Source of the DNA: a bacterium OL-1
Lineage (GTDB): Bacteria > Actinomycetota > Coriobacteriia > Coriobacteriales > Atopobiaceae
Assembly: GCA_000752675.2 (NCBI GenBank)
Contig: LM994624.1
Coordinates: 1-64,000 of the forward strand
Direction: 5' to 3'
Length of the DNA stretch: 64,000 bases
Positions within the stretch are counted from its first letter, which is position 1. Each line of letters opens with the position of its first letter. This document shows positions 42,030-53,276 of the stretch, piece after piece. Position numbers and translations under genes: made by a program. The notes beneath the pieces are model-generated. The model worked only from the letters and a program-made list of their open reading frames with translations, did not search any database and had not been told where the DNA came from.

Positions 42030-44387
42030 CTACGCCAGGCCCAGCATCATCCCAATGGCGTGCACGATAAACGCGACCACCCATGCCACACCGCACTGGA
42101 GCAGCACCACATACAGCGCGTAGCGGCCGTTGAGCTCGTTGCGCACTGCGGTGATGGCCGCCACGCACGGCGTGTAGAGCAGTACAAACACCAGGAACAC
42201 AAAGGCCGTGAACGGCGTGAAGAGCGTGGCCAGGGCGGCCGGCGTATCGCCCACAAGCACGGTGAGCGTGGCCACAACGGACTCCTTGGCGGCAAAGCCA
42301 GTCACCAGTGCCGTGGAGGCGCGCCAGTCGCCAAACCCAAGCGGTGCAAAGATGGGCGAGATGGCCGAGCCCATGATTGCCAGCAGGCTCTGTGACTGAT
42401 CGGCCACCATGTTGAGGCGCACGTCGAAGGTCTGCAGAAACCAGATGGCAACGCTGGCCAGGAAGATGATCGTGAACGCCCTGGTGAGGAAGTCCTTTGC
42501 CTTGTCCCACGCCAGGCGCAGCGTGGTTGCGGCGCTGGGCATACGGTAGTTCGGCAGCTCCATCACAAACGGCACGGGCTCGCCCTTGAACGCCGTGTGC
42601 TTGAGGACCAGCGCCACCAGCACGCCCACCAGCATGCCAATCACGTAGAGTGAGACCATCACGAGCGGCGCGCCCTTTGAGAAGAACGCGGCGCACAGCA
42701 GGGTGTAGACCGGCAGCTTGGCAGAGCAGCTCATGAACGGCGTGAGCATGATGGTCATCTTGCGGTCGTGCTCCGAGGGCAGCGTGCGTGTGGCCATGAT
42801 GGCCGGCACCGAGCAGCCAAAGCCCACCAGCATGGGCACAAAGCTGCGGCCGGAGAGGCCAATCTTTCTCAGCAGCTTGTCCATAACAAAGGCCACGCGC
42901 GCCATGTAGCCGGAGTCCTCGAGGATCGACAGCAGGATGAACAGCGTCACGATGATGGGCAGAAACGAGATGACCGTGCCCACGCCGGTTATCACGCCGT
43001 CGATGACCAGCGAGTGGATCACGGGGTTCACGTCGGCGGCGGTGAGCGCGGAGTCGATGGCGTCGGAAGCGGCACTCACGCCTGTGGCCATGAGGTCCGA
43101 GAGGTTGCCGCCAATGAGGTCGAAGGTGAGCCAGAACACCACGATCATGATGCCAATGAAGCACGGGATGGCGGTGAAGCGCCCCGTAAGCACACGGTCG
43201 ATGCGCGAGGAGCGCTCGTGCTCGCGGCTCTCCTGCGGCTTCTTGACGCAGCGGGCGCAGATGGCCTCGATGAACGAGAAGCGCATGTCGGCGAGAGCCG
43301 CAAGGCGATCGGAGCCGGACTCCTCCTCCATCTGGGAGATGATGTGCTCCATGGCGTCAAGCTCGTTCTTCTCGAGGCCAAGTGCTTTGATGACCAGCTC
43401 GTCGCCCTCGATGAGCTTGGTCGCGGCGTAGCGGTCGGGCAGGCAAGCGCGCTCGGCGTGATCGGAGACAAGCTCTCCAATGGCGTGGATGCAGCGGTGC
43501 ACGGCGCCGCCGTCAGGTCCGTCCGGGCGGCAGAAGTCGATACGCCCCGGGCGCTCGCGGTAGCGGGCCACGTGGATGGCGTGCTCCACCAGCTCGTCTA
43601 CGCCCTCGTCCTTGGCGGCCGAGATGGGCACCACCGGCACGCCCAGGAAGGACTCCAGGGCGTTCACGTCCACGGAGCCGCCGTTCTCAGTGACCTCATC
43701 CATCATGTTGAGGGCGATGACCATGGGAACGTCCAGCTCCATGAGCTGCGTGGTGAGGTAGAGGTTGCGCTCGATGTTGGTGGCGTCAACAATGTTGATG
43801 ATCGCATCGGGCTTGGAGTCGATGATGAACTGGCGGCTCACGACCTCCTCGCCCGTGTAGGGCGAAAGCGAGTAGATGCCCGGCAGGTCTGTGACCGTGG
43901 CCTCCGGATGGCTGCGCATCTGGCCATCCTTGCGGTCCACGGTGACGCCGGGAAAGTTGCCCACGTGCTGGTTGGAGCCTGTGAGCTGGTTGAAGAGTGT
44001 GGTCTTGCCGCAGTTCTGGTTGCCTGCCAGCGCAAACGAGAGGGGCTTGCCTGCGGGCACCACCCCTCCTGCCGCGCGGGGACGCAGCTTGTTCTCGCCA
44101 ATGGCCGGGTGGCTCGTCACGCCAGACGCCACCTGCAGGCGGACCTTCTCGTGCGCATCATGGACGTTCTCGAGCGAGATCTGGGCTGCGTCCGCCGCGC
44201 GGATGGTGAGCTCGTAGCCGCGCAGGCGAATCTCAAGCGGGTCACCCATAGGCGCGTACTTGACCATGGTGACCTCGGTGCCCGGCGTGAGGCCCATATC
44301 AAAGATGTGCTGGCGCAGGGACTTCTCTTCGCAATCCACCGAGCTGACGATGGCGTCCTTGCCGATCTCGAGCGCGTCGAGTGTCAT
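42030..44387 (-). CDS. feoB: Fused FeoA-FeoB ferrous iron transporter
   Basis: 785 aa. Residues 1-75 are an SH3-like FeoA domain (RQHIFDMGLTPGTEVTMVKY). About 115-280 are the FeoB GTPase: P-loop GNQNCGKTTLFN, FPGVTVDRKDG, DLPGIYSL, NMMDE and SAAK. The rest is the membrane pore with two gate repeats (SGRSFVPMLVGFGCSVPAIM). FeoC is not seen. The ATG 44387 follows AAGGAG. A DtxR/IdeR-like box lies 60 bp upstream. Confidence 0.94.
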   Translation of the reverse strand: MTLDALEIGKDAIVSSVDCEEKSLRQHIFDMGLTPGTEVTMVKYAPMGDPLEIRLRGYELTIRAADAAQISLENVHDAHEKVRLQVASGVTSHPAIGENKLRPRAAGGVVPAGKPLSFALAGNQNCGKTTLFNQLTGSNQHVGNFPGVTVDRKDGQMRSHPEATVTDLPGIYSLSPYTGEEVVSRQFIIDSKPDAIINIVDATNIERNLYLTTQLMELDVPMVIALNMMDEVTENGGSVDVNALESFLGVPVVPISAAKDEGVDELVEHAIHVARYRERPGRIDFCRPDGPDGGAVHRCIHAIGELVSDHAERACLPDRYAATKLIEGDELVIKALGLEKNELDAMEHIISQMEEESGSDRLAALADMRFSFIEAICARCVKKPQESREHERSSRIDRVLTGRFTAIPCFIGIMIVVFWLTFDLIGGNLSDLMATGVSAASDAIDSALTAADVNPVIHSLVIDGVITGVGTVISFLPIIVTLFILLSILEDSGYMARVAFVMDKLLRKIGLSGRSFVPMLVGFGCSVPAIMATRTLPSEHDRKMTIMLTPFMSCSAKLPVYTLLCAAFFSKGAPLVMVSLYVIGMLVGVLVALVLKHTAFKGEPVPFVMELPNYRMPSAATTLRLAWDKAKDFLTRAFTIIFLASVAIWFLQTFDVRLNMVADQSQSLLAIMGSAISPIFAPLGFGDWRASTALVTGFAAKESVVATLTVLVGDTPAALATLFTPFTAFVFLVFVLLYTPCVAAITAVRNELNGRYALYVVLLQCGVAWVVAFIVHAIGMMLGLA

Positions 44388-44445
44388 ATCTCTCCTTGCG
44401 ATAGCCGCCAGGCGTGGGCGCCATGCGGCCGATTGGGGCATTCAG

Positions 44446-44464
44446 TCTGTTTAGGCTAACTTTA
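44446..44464 (-). promoter_or_regulatory. DtxR/IdeR-like iron box upstream of feoAB
   Basis: On the minus strand the 19-mer TAAAGTTAGCCTAAACAGA matches the IdeR/DtxR consensus at 14 positions by my count, including the whole core TTAGCCTAA. The DtxR-type protein at 2556-2984 is the likely binder. Confidence 0.6.
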
Positions 44465-44504
44465 CCCCGTTTAGAGAGCGCATGCACTGTCGAGAAGGTC
44501 TTTC

Positions 44505-45563
44505 CTACTCCGCCATGGGGCCAATCACGGATTCGACAACGCCGGCAAAGGTAGCGGCGTCCCGGCAGGCCACGAGTTCCTGCGGGAAGTGCACCTCGTT
44601 GAGCAGGGCATCTGCTGCCTCATGATGGCCCACGAGCGACGAGACGTGCGCATCCGAGCCAAACGAGATGCTCACACCCAGCTCCGCGCAGCGCTCGACA
44701 ATCTGGCGGCAGCGCTTGTAGGAGCCCGCGCGCTTCTGCGCAATAAGGCTCGACTCGTTGACCTCGATGAGCTTGCCGTGCTCCTTCACGGCGCCAAGCA
44801 CCGTGTCTATATCAAAGTCTAGGCCGGTGCGGCCAATGTGGCCCAGGATAAGCACCTTGGGGTCTTCAAGAACGCGCAGGTACATGCGCGTGACCTGCTC
44901 GCGCGAGGCACCCTCGGTGAAGTCCTTGTTGTGGACGCTCGCAATCACATAGTCGCACTGCTCAAAGGCCATCTTCTTGAGGTTGTGCGGACGGCGGTAC
45001 GCGCTGCCGTTGATACCCTTCTCGAAGAAGATGTCATGCCCAAAGATGTCGCCGTCGAGGTCGATGATGTCCGCCTCGCATCCGCGAAGCAGGCGCACCC
45101 CATGCCACCTGCGCGGCCACGCCCACAGGTTGAGAAAGTACTGCCAGTCCTGAACGGTCTGCTGGGCAAACAGCATCCTTGAGTAATGGTCCGTGACGCC
45201 GAGAAGCTCCATCCCCTGGGCGGCCGCGGCGCGCACGTCCTCCTCGAGCGTCGAGTACGCGTGGCGCGAGAAGAGCGTGTGACAGTGCGTGTCGCAGAGG
45301 ATCTGCCTGCCGGAGACGGGCCGGGGCGCCACGGGGGCAGCGGCCTGCGCGGTTGCCGGCGCCGGCGCGGCAGCGTTCGGGCGGACAAGGCCAAACGACG
45401 TTCGGGGCGAGGCTTGGTAGGCGTCACAAGCGGCGCTGTCCTTCTCGACCGCACGCATCTTCTCGCCAGGGCGCTCGCACACGTTGCGCGTGCGCACGAT
45501 GCCCGTGCGCTCCCCAAAGAAGATGCAGCCTCCGCAGGTGTTTCCAGACGTGCGAGACGCCAT
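44505..45563 (-). CDS. PHP-domain phosphoesterase with an N-terminal four-cysteine module
   Basis: 352 aa. Residues about 90-340 form a PHP domain: CDTHCHTLFSRHAYS, VTDHYSRM, GCEADIID, VIASVHNKDF, ILGHIGRTG and SFGSDAH carry the metal ligands. The substrate may be a phosphorylated metabolite, as for histidinol phosphatase-like proteins. Residues 1-50 hold Cys10, Cys13, Cys29 and Cys46 (CGGCIFFGERTG, CDAYQ), perhaps a metal site. An Ala/Pro linker joins the two. GGGAGGGG precedes the ATG. Confidence 0.82.
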   Translation of the reverse strand: MASRTSGNTCGGCIFFGERTGIVRTRNVCERPGEKMRAVEKDSAACDAYQASPRTSFGLVRPNAAAPAPATAQAAAPVAPRPVSGRQILCDTHCHTLFSRHAYSTLEEDVRAAAAQGMELLGVTDHYSRMLFAQQTVQDWQYFLNLWAWPRRWHGVRLLRGCEADIIDLDGDIFGHDIFFEKGINGSAYRRPHNLKKMAFEQCDYVIASVHNKDFTEGASREQVTRMYLRVLEDPKVLILGHIGRTGLDFDIDTVLGAVKEHGKLIEVNESSLIAQKRAGSYKRCRQIVERCAELGVSISFGSDAHVSSLVGHHEAADALLNEVHFPQELVACRDAATFAGVVESVIGPMAE

Positions 45564-45633
45564 GCCTTTCCCCTCCCGGCAGATTTGACCGAGCGGGCGC
45601 ACACCCAACGTGGGAGCGCGCCCGCCGCGGCGT

Positions 45634-46807
45634 TTACTTGTAGCTCTCGGCCAGCTTCTTCCACGCGGGCATCGAGTTCACGATGGTCTCGTAGCTCACG
45701 CAGTAGCCAATGCGCACCCAGCCCGTGCAGCCAAAGCTGTCGGACGGAACGGGCAGCAGCTCGAGGGCCTTCGCGCGCTCGAAGAAGGCGTTGGCGTCGG
45801 GCTCCAGGGCCTTGACCCACAGGTAGAAGGCACCCTGCGGCTCGATGTAGTGGTAGCCAAGCTCGGAGAGGCCACGGGTGAGCGCCTCGCGGTTGCGCGT
45901 GTAGGCCTCGACGTCCGACGGCACGTCGCAGCAGTCCGCAACCACGCGCTGGAAGAGCGCGGGCGCGCAGACAAAGCCCAGCGAGCGGCCGGCACCGGCG
46001 ATTGCGTAGACCAGGCGGTCGTGGTCGGGGTTGGTGGGCGGCACCAGCACCCAGCCAATGCGCTCGCCGGGAAGCGAGAGGCTCTTGGAGTACGAGTAGC
46101 ACACCAGCGTGCGGTCGTAGATTGCCGGGACCCAGGGCACCTCCACGCCGTAGGAAATCTCACGGTAGGGCTCGTCGGCCACGAGGTAGATGGCCGTGCC
46201 AAGGGCGTCCTCGCGCTCGTGCAGGACGTCCGCAAGCGCGGCGAGGTTCTGCGCCGAGTAGACCGAGCCAACGGGGTTGTTGGGCGAGTTGATCACCACG
46301 GCCTTGGTGCGTGGCGTGACGGCGACACGCACGGCTTCGGTGTCGATCTGGAAGGTCTCCGAATCCGCCATGACCTCGATGCAGGTGGCGCCGGCGGTCT
46401 CGATCCACACGCGGTACTCGGGGAAGTACGGGGCAATCACGATGACCTCGTCGCCGGGGTTGACCACCGCGTGGAAGCTGATGGAGAGCGACGCCGCCGC
46501 ACCGCAGGTGAGGTAGAGGTCGTCGGCGGCAGCGGTGTTCTCGCCATAGCGGCGGCAGAGCGACGCGGCGAGCTTCTCGCGAACAAAGGTCAGGCCAGCG
46601 GCCGGGGTGTAGCTGTGGAGCTGCGTGGGCGGCAGCTGGAGCGAGCGCTCGATGGACTCGCGGACCGCGTCCGGCGAGGGGATCGACGGGTTGCCCAGGC
46701 TGAAGTCAAAGACGTTCTCAGCGCCAATCTGCGCCTTGCGCGCGGCGCCGTAGGCGGCAATCTCGCGGATGGACGACTTGGACGCCCCGTAGGCGTAGTT
46801 CTTCTCG

Positions 46808-46818
<11 letters not shown>
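45634..46818 (-). CDS. Class I pyridoxal-phosphate aminotransferase
   Basis: 394 aa. PLP lysine in YSYSKSLSLPGERIGW, NSPNNPVGSVY, DEPYREISY and the C-terminal Arg in WVRIGYC. Probably an aspartate-type or broad-specificity aminotransferase; the amino acid is not identifiable. The ATG lies inside the end of ftsH (11-bp overlap), so it is translationally coupled to it. Confidence 0.9.
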
Positions 46819-48829
<2,011 letters not shown>

Positions 48830-48871
48830 GAAAACGTCTCCTTGCGATTGCTTTCCGAGGTTGGGGCGCTA

Positions 48872-49420
48872 CTAGGAGTAGGCCTCAGGCTTGAGGATGC
48901 CCACGTAGGGCAGGTTGCGGTAGCGCTCGGCGTAGTCGAGGCCGTAGCCCACCACAAAGGCGTCGGGCACGTGCGCGCCCACGTAGCGCGGGGTGACGGC
49001 CGGCGTGTGGTTTGGGATGTCCTTGATCGAGAAGGCCGCGATCTCGATGGACGCGGGTTTTCTCGACTGTAGGAGCTTTACCAGGTAGGACAGGGTGAGG
49101 CCAGAGTCGAGAATGTCCTCGGCCACAATGATGTGGCGCCCCTCGACCTTGGTGTCGAGGTCCTTCACGATGCGCACCACGCCCGAGCTCTTTACGCCGT
49201 CGCCGTAGCTGCTCACGGCCATGAAGTCCACCGAGCACGGCACGGTGATGGCGCGCATGAGGTCTGCGGTGAAGACGAAGGCGCCGCGCAATACGGCCAC
49301 GATGAGCGGGTTCTTGTCGGCGTAGTCCTCGGAGATCTGGCGCCCCATGCGGGACACGATCCGGCGGATGTCCTCCTCGCTCAGGACGACGCTCTCCACG
49401 TCCGGATGCATCTCTGCCAT
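48872..49420 (-). CDS. hpt: Hypoxanthine phosphoribosyltransferase
   Basis: 182 aa. Converts hypoxanthine and guanine to IMP and GMP with PRPP. IIVAEDILDSGLTL is the PRPP motif; LRGAFVFTADLMR and DFMAVSSYG are typical. It lies between tilS and ftsH. The ATG has GGAGG 7 nt upstream. Confidence 0.95.
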   Translation of the reverse strand: MAEMHPDVESVVLSEEDIRRIVSRMGRQISEDYADKNPLIVAVLRGAFVFTADLMRAITVPCSVDFMAVSSYGDGVKSSGVVRIVKDLDTKVEGRHIIVAEDILDSGLTLSYLVKLLQSRKPASIEIAAFSIKDIPNHTPAVTPRYVGAHVPDAFVVGYGLDYAERYRNLPYVGILKPEAYS

Positions 49421-49474
49421 TGCGATCCTCCACTCCCGACGGGCGCTCGCCGCACTTCTCGGCCCGCGCGCCGT

Positions 49475-51010
49475 CTATGCTGTTCGGAGACTCAATTCTA
49501 GCAAGTGTGAGGTGCGTGGCGTGCATCGCGCACGCTCGTCGGCCCTGATTCCTGCAACCCACACCACGGGGCCGGTGGGCGAGGTGCGCACCACGGGCAC
49601 CAGCGGGCGCTCGGCCGCCGGGATGCGGGCCTCGTTGAGAAGGTCCGACACCTTCTTTGACTGGCCGTGCATGCCCAGGGGGCACAGGACGTCGCCAGGG
49701 TGCGGGGAGTCAACCCAGAGCCGGCCGCCCAGGTTGGCGTCAATGCCGCACGCAGAGGCATCGAGAAGGACCGAGGTGCCGGCCCACTCGCGGCCGTGCG
49801 AGAGGGCAAGCGCCGGGATGTCCGCGCCGTCCGGCGCCGGGAGGAGGCGCGCCGAGAGGTGCGCGGGGGCGCGTCCCGGGCGGGGATCGCCGAGCGGGAG
49901 CTCGCCGGGGACCTCGAGCCAGCCGGCAAAGTCGTGGGCCTTTGGCGCGCTGGCGCGCAGGAAGAGCAGGCCGTACTCCACGCGGGCGTCCACGCCCATG
50001 GGGACGGACGCAGACCCCGCGCCCGCCGCAACAAGCGAGAGAACCTGGGCAATGTGGCGCGCCTCGAGCCGGGCGTCAGGGCAAACCGCGAGAATCGCCG
50101 CGCGCGCCACGCGCCGGGCGATTGCTACCTCGCAAGCCGAGAGACGCGCGGCGTCCAGGGCCAGGGCTCCCTCCCCCGTGCGGCGCGTGAGGTCGCGCAG
50201 AGTGCGCGCGGCAACGGCGGTGAGGTAGGCGTCCTCGTCCGAGAGGATGTCGCAGGTGGTCGAGAGGCTTGCCACCACGCGCGGGTTTCTCCGCTCGAGC
50301 ACCGGCATGACCTCGTGGCGCACGTAGGCGCGCAGGTAGCGGGTGTCAGCGTTTGTGTCGTCCTCGCGCCACACGATGCCGCGCATGCGCAGGAACTCGC
50401 AGAGCTCGTCGTGCGTGCGGTCGAGCAGCGGGCGCACCACGCGGTTGCGGCGGCGTGGGATGGACGAGAGGCCCGAGGCGCCGGTGCCACGGATGGCGTT
50501 CATCACGAAGGTCTCGGCGCGGTCGTTGGCCGTGTGAGCAGTGAGGATGCGCGCAGCCGAGCGGGGCGTACCGAGCTGGGCCGAGAGCTCATTGGCCAGG
50601 CGGGTGGCCTCGCTGTAGCGCACCTCTCGGCCGGCATTCTCCACGTTGCCGTCCGGCGAGGCCGCGGCCAGCGCGGCCACGTCCACGCGGCGGATGGTAC
50701 AGGGAATGCCGTAGCGGGCCGCGAGGTCGCGAACGAACTCCTCGTCCTCGTCGGCGTCGATGCCGCGCAGGCGGTGGTTCACGTGGAGCACGTGGAGGCG
50801 CTCGCGGGCGATGCGGGCGCGGCCGCGGCCGTCCTCGATGTCGAGCGCGGAGGTTGCCGCCAGCACCAGGAGGGCCGTGGAGTCCGCGCCGCCAGAGACC
50901 ATGAGCACCACGGGCGCGCGCAGGGCGTCGTCGGTGCTGCGGGACGGGCGCTCGAAGGGACTGGCGGCACCGGCGTCTCCCGAGCCGTATCTGCGAGCAA
51001 CGCTTGGCAT
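49475..51010 (-). CDS. tilS: tRNA(Ile)-lysidine synthase
   Basis: 511 aa. Modifies C34 of the AUA-reading tRNA-Ile. The PP-loop is MVSGGADSTALLVLA (SGGADST); LHVNHRLRG, TAHTANDRAET and GTGASGLSSIPRRR follow. A large C-terminal region carries the TilS substrate-binding domain. GGGAGGA precedes the ATG. Confidence 0.93.
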   Translation of the reverse strand: MPSVARRYGSGDAGAASPFERPSRSTDDALRAPVVLMVSGGADSTALLVLAATSALDIEDGRGRARIARERLHVLHVNHRLRGIDADEDEEFVRDLAARYGIPCTIRRVDVAALAAASPDGNVENAGREVRYSEATRLANELSAQLGTPRSAARILTAHTANDRAETFVMNAIRGTGASGLSSIPRRRNRVVRPLLDRTHDELCEFLRMRGIVWREDDTNADTRYLRAYVRHEVMPVLERRNPRVVASLSTTCDILSDEDAYLTAVAARTLRDLTRRTGEGALALDAARLSACEVAIARRVARAAILAVCPDARLEARHIAQVLSLVAAGAGSASVPMGVDARVEYGLLFLRASAPKAHDFAGWLEVPGELPLGDPRPGRAPAHLSARLLPAPDGADIPALALSHGREWAGTSVLLDASACGIDANLGGRLWVDSPHPGDVLCPLGMHGQSKKVSDLLNEARIPAAERPLVPVVRTSPTGPVVWVAGIRADERARCTPRTSHLLELSLRTA

Positions 51011-51140
51011 GTGCGGAGTCCTCCCTTCGGTGCGTGCGACGGCGCGGGGTGCGGGGTGCGGGCGCGCGGCGCGATTACGCGCACGATTCTACCCCGTCGC
51101 ACCCCGCGGCCAACGGCGACCGCCCGGCCCGGCCCCCCTC

Positions 51141-51240
51141 GAAAGTGAACACGTTTTCAATTGCAACAACATCGCGCCTCTCGCTAACTGGGGTTTTAGT
51201 CGCATCATCCCTGCTGGATTGAATTCGTGTTCACTTTTTC
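51141..51240. repeat. Palindromic intergenic repeat, copy 2 (100 bp)
   Basis: Left arm GAAAGTGAACACGTTTTCAA, right arm its near-complement (ending GTGTTCACTTTTTC). The interior shares GCGCCTCTCG..AAC.GG..TTTT with copies 3 and 4. Confidence 0.88.
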
Positions 51241-51524
51241 ACTGGGCAGCGCTGGGCAGCGGCGGCGTAGAACAGCGACGGCAATGGCGCACGCCAGGGC
51301 GTGTCATTGTGGCGGAACGATGTAATTTCTCGCATGGTCACATAACGTCATTCTCCCGCCCAAAAGTACCTCTCAGACGAGAAATTCTGGCCTCCACTGA
51401 CCTACGTTCTGACAGGCTTCTTGCACGAAAAGCCCCCGGAGACACACCTCGGTAGCCTTTTTCTCACCCTAACCGTCAATTTTGGCCCTCTGACCCCAAA
51501 ATCACTTGCACCAATCTGACACCA

Positions 51525-51624
51525 GAAAAGCGAACACGTTTTCAATCGCCGTGGCGCATGCACGTTGTCCAACTGGGCTTTTCCAAAAATCGGGGTCCGC
51601 CGATTGAAATCGTGTTCACTTTCG
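51525..51624. repeat. Palindromic intergenic repeat, copy 3 (100 bp)
   Basis: Arms GAAAAGCGAACACGTTTTCA and CGATTGAAATCGTGTTCACT. The interior has AACTGGGCTTTTCCAA, close to copies 2 and 4. It ends 102 bp before the DUF559-like gene. Confidence 0.88.
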
Positions 51625-51726
51625 AAGGCGGGCCCGGGGCGGGAGATGACATAACCTCTCGGCACGCGTCTGCGCGTAGCGAATGCGCCGAGAAACGCCG
51701 GCAATCCGTCGTCGGAGGGAGCGAGG

Positions 51727-52905
51727 ATGAGAATCACGTTCGACAAGCTCACGGCCCTGCACATCCTTCGCATCTGGCGGAGCTCGGGACGCACGCTCGC
51801 CGCAGATCGACACGGCCTCGAAGCGTCCGTGGTTGCCCCGCGTGAGTACTGGACGCGGCGCCGGATTAACGCGTGCCTGGAATCCGTGGACACCAACCTT
51901 TCCAACGTGCACGGGCGTGTGCAGGTGATGGTTCCGCGGCCAGGGGCACGCATTCGCTCGCGATCGGCGAGAAACACCGTGTACGTGCGCGGTTTGCCGA
52001 CAAACCCCATCATCGAACTTGGCAGCCTGGTCCGAATCCCCTGTCCTGAGCTGCTCTTCATTGAGCTCGGAGCCATCATGTCTCCAGCCGCACAGCTTCT
52101 CGTGGGCCTCGAGCTTTGCGGGCGATTCTCGCGCGACGCCCGCGACCCGCGCGACGGCACCACCACGTTTGGCATCAAACCAGTAACCACAGCCGATAAA
52201 ATCCGGTCGTATATCTCGGCAGCTCATGATCTTGCGGGACTTGAGCAGAGCCGCAGAGTAGCAGAGTGGCTCATGGACGAGGCATGGTCTCCGCAGGAGG
52301 CACTTCTCAACGGGCTTGCGCGCATGCCGCTGCACGAGCTTGGATACGAACTGGGAGAATTGCAGCTTAATCCCAGGTATATTGTGCGTGGGTCGCTCCT
52401 TTCGCTTGTGGACAAGAGAAGCCGCGTTCCTGACTCGCTCGTGAGAGGCACCCACGTTGGTTTCAACTATGATGGCGGGCCCCACTTTGGAGAGGGTACT
52501 CCCGGCACGGCTGGGACCGGGCTTCTCGACAGCAATGCAGCCAACAACATGCGCGAGGCAGTCGTTGCTGACAAGCGACGTGACCGCGACCTGCTGGTGC
52601 AGGGGCTCTCGGTTCTCCCCGTCACCAAGGAAGACTTCTACGAGCGCGGCGGGATCGACCGCGTAATGCTGCAGGCGATGTCGCTTCTCGAGCGCGTTTG
52701 CCAGCGTGACTACTCAAAGCACAGGCGCGCGCTGAGAATGCCGAGGCTTGCGGAGGAGCGCCAGCGGCTCATTTGGTCCCTGCTCCCGGGACGGCGCGGA
52801 AGGGAGCTAAGCCAAGAGCTGGCCCGATGCGAGCCGCCCGAGGTAACGATCGAGGATTACGACATCACTTTTGAAAACGGCAAGATGACAATAACGCGCC
52901 TGTAG
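51727..52905 (+). CDS. DUF559-like (restriction-endonuclease-fold) protein of a coriobacterial family
   Basis: 392 aa. The middle region (CPELLFIELGAIMSPAAQLL, GLELCGRFSR, PVTTADKIRSYI, SPQEALLNGLARMPLHELGY) and the C-terminal NYDGGPHF (247-254), ADKRRDRDLLVQGLSVLPVT (281-300) follow the pattern of AbiEi/DUF559-like proteins common in Coriobacteriia. These have an EYDG-H-D-RRxxL core related to Vsr/PD-(D/E)XK nucleases. The Glu usually before YDG is Asn here. Function is unknown; nuclease or antitoxin-like roles are possible. Flanked by palindromic repeats on both sides. AGGGAGCGAGG precedes the ATG. Confidence 0.6.
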   Translation: MRITFDKLTALHILRIWRSSGRTLAADRHGLEASVVAPREYWTRRRINACLESVDTNLSNVHGRVQVMVPRPGARIRSRSARNTVYVRGLPTNPIIELGSLVRIPCPELLFIELGAIMSPAAQLLVGLELCGRFSRDARDPRDGTTTFGIKPVTTADKIRSYISAAHDLAGLEQSRRVAEWLMDEAWSPQEALLNGLARMPLHELGYELGELQLNPRYIVRGSLLSLVDKRSRVPDSLVRGTHVGFNYDGGPHFGEGTPGTAGTGLLDSNAANNMREAVVADKRRDRDLLVQGLSVLPVTKEDFYERGGIDRVMLQAMSLLERVCQRDYSKHRRALRMPRLAEERQRLIWSLLPGRRGRELSQELARCEPPEVTIEDYDITFENGKMTITRL

Positions 52906-53276
52906 GACTAGAGCGCGAGAAGGCCGGCAAGCTACGGCCGGCGGGCCATCTGAGCAGCCAGCCCGCAGCCCAGGCTGCCGCCCGCACCCGGCTGGCTGCT
53001 ACACCCAACTGGCCGCTACGCCCCAAGCCACGATCCCTTGCCGCCTCGAAAAAGTGAACACGTTTTCAATCGCGGCATTGTGGCGCCTCTCGGCAACAGG
53101 TCTTTTTCCAAGCCATACCAGCCGATATTGAATTCGTGTTCACTTTCGGGCCTTGGGCGAGGGGCGCTGACGGGCTGGCGCGGTGCTGCTACGCTGTCCG
53201 CTGCGCAACGCCGCCACGTAACACCGCGGCGCGCAAAACGCGCCGCCCTTAACCAACCACCGAGAGGAACCGCCGC
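52906..53276. other. 371-bp gap with one palindromic repeat
   Basis: Besides copy 4 of the repeat (53047-53148) it contains GC-rich short repeats (GGCTGCTACACCCAACTGG type) at 52920-53035 that could form hairpins ending the upstream gene. No gene is seen. Confidence 0.6.
53047..53148. repeat. Palindromic intergenic repeat, copy 4 (102 bp)
   Basis: Arms CGAAAAAGTGAACACGTTTT and ATTGAATTCGTGTTCACTTT. The interior GGCGCCTCTCGGCAACAGG and TTTTTCCAA match copies 2 and 3. Confidence 0.88.

Larger units (their letters stand above)
51011..51726. other. 716-bp non-coding region with two palindromic repeats
   Basis: It contains copies 2 and 3 of the 100-bp repeat (51141-51240 and 51525-51624) and, between them, an inverted repeat AATTTCTCG (51324-51332)/CGAGAAATT (51378-51386). 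No gene is seen. Base composition between the repeats is less GC-rich than the flanks. Confidence 0.65.

Noticed and set aside
42768-44459. A 563-residue open frame opposite feoAB
   Set aside because: Antisense to a clear FeoA-FeoB gene, with no recognisable motif.
49667-51148. A 493-residue open frame opposite tilS
   Set aside because: It mirrors TilS codons and no start site or motif supports it.
52920-53035. GC-rich short repeats as an insertion-sequence remnant
   Set aside because: No transposase fragment or terminal repeats pair with it; simple hairpins are enough to explain it.
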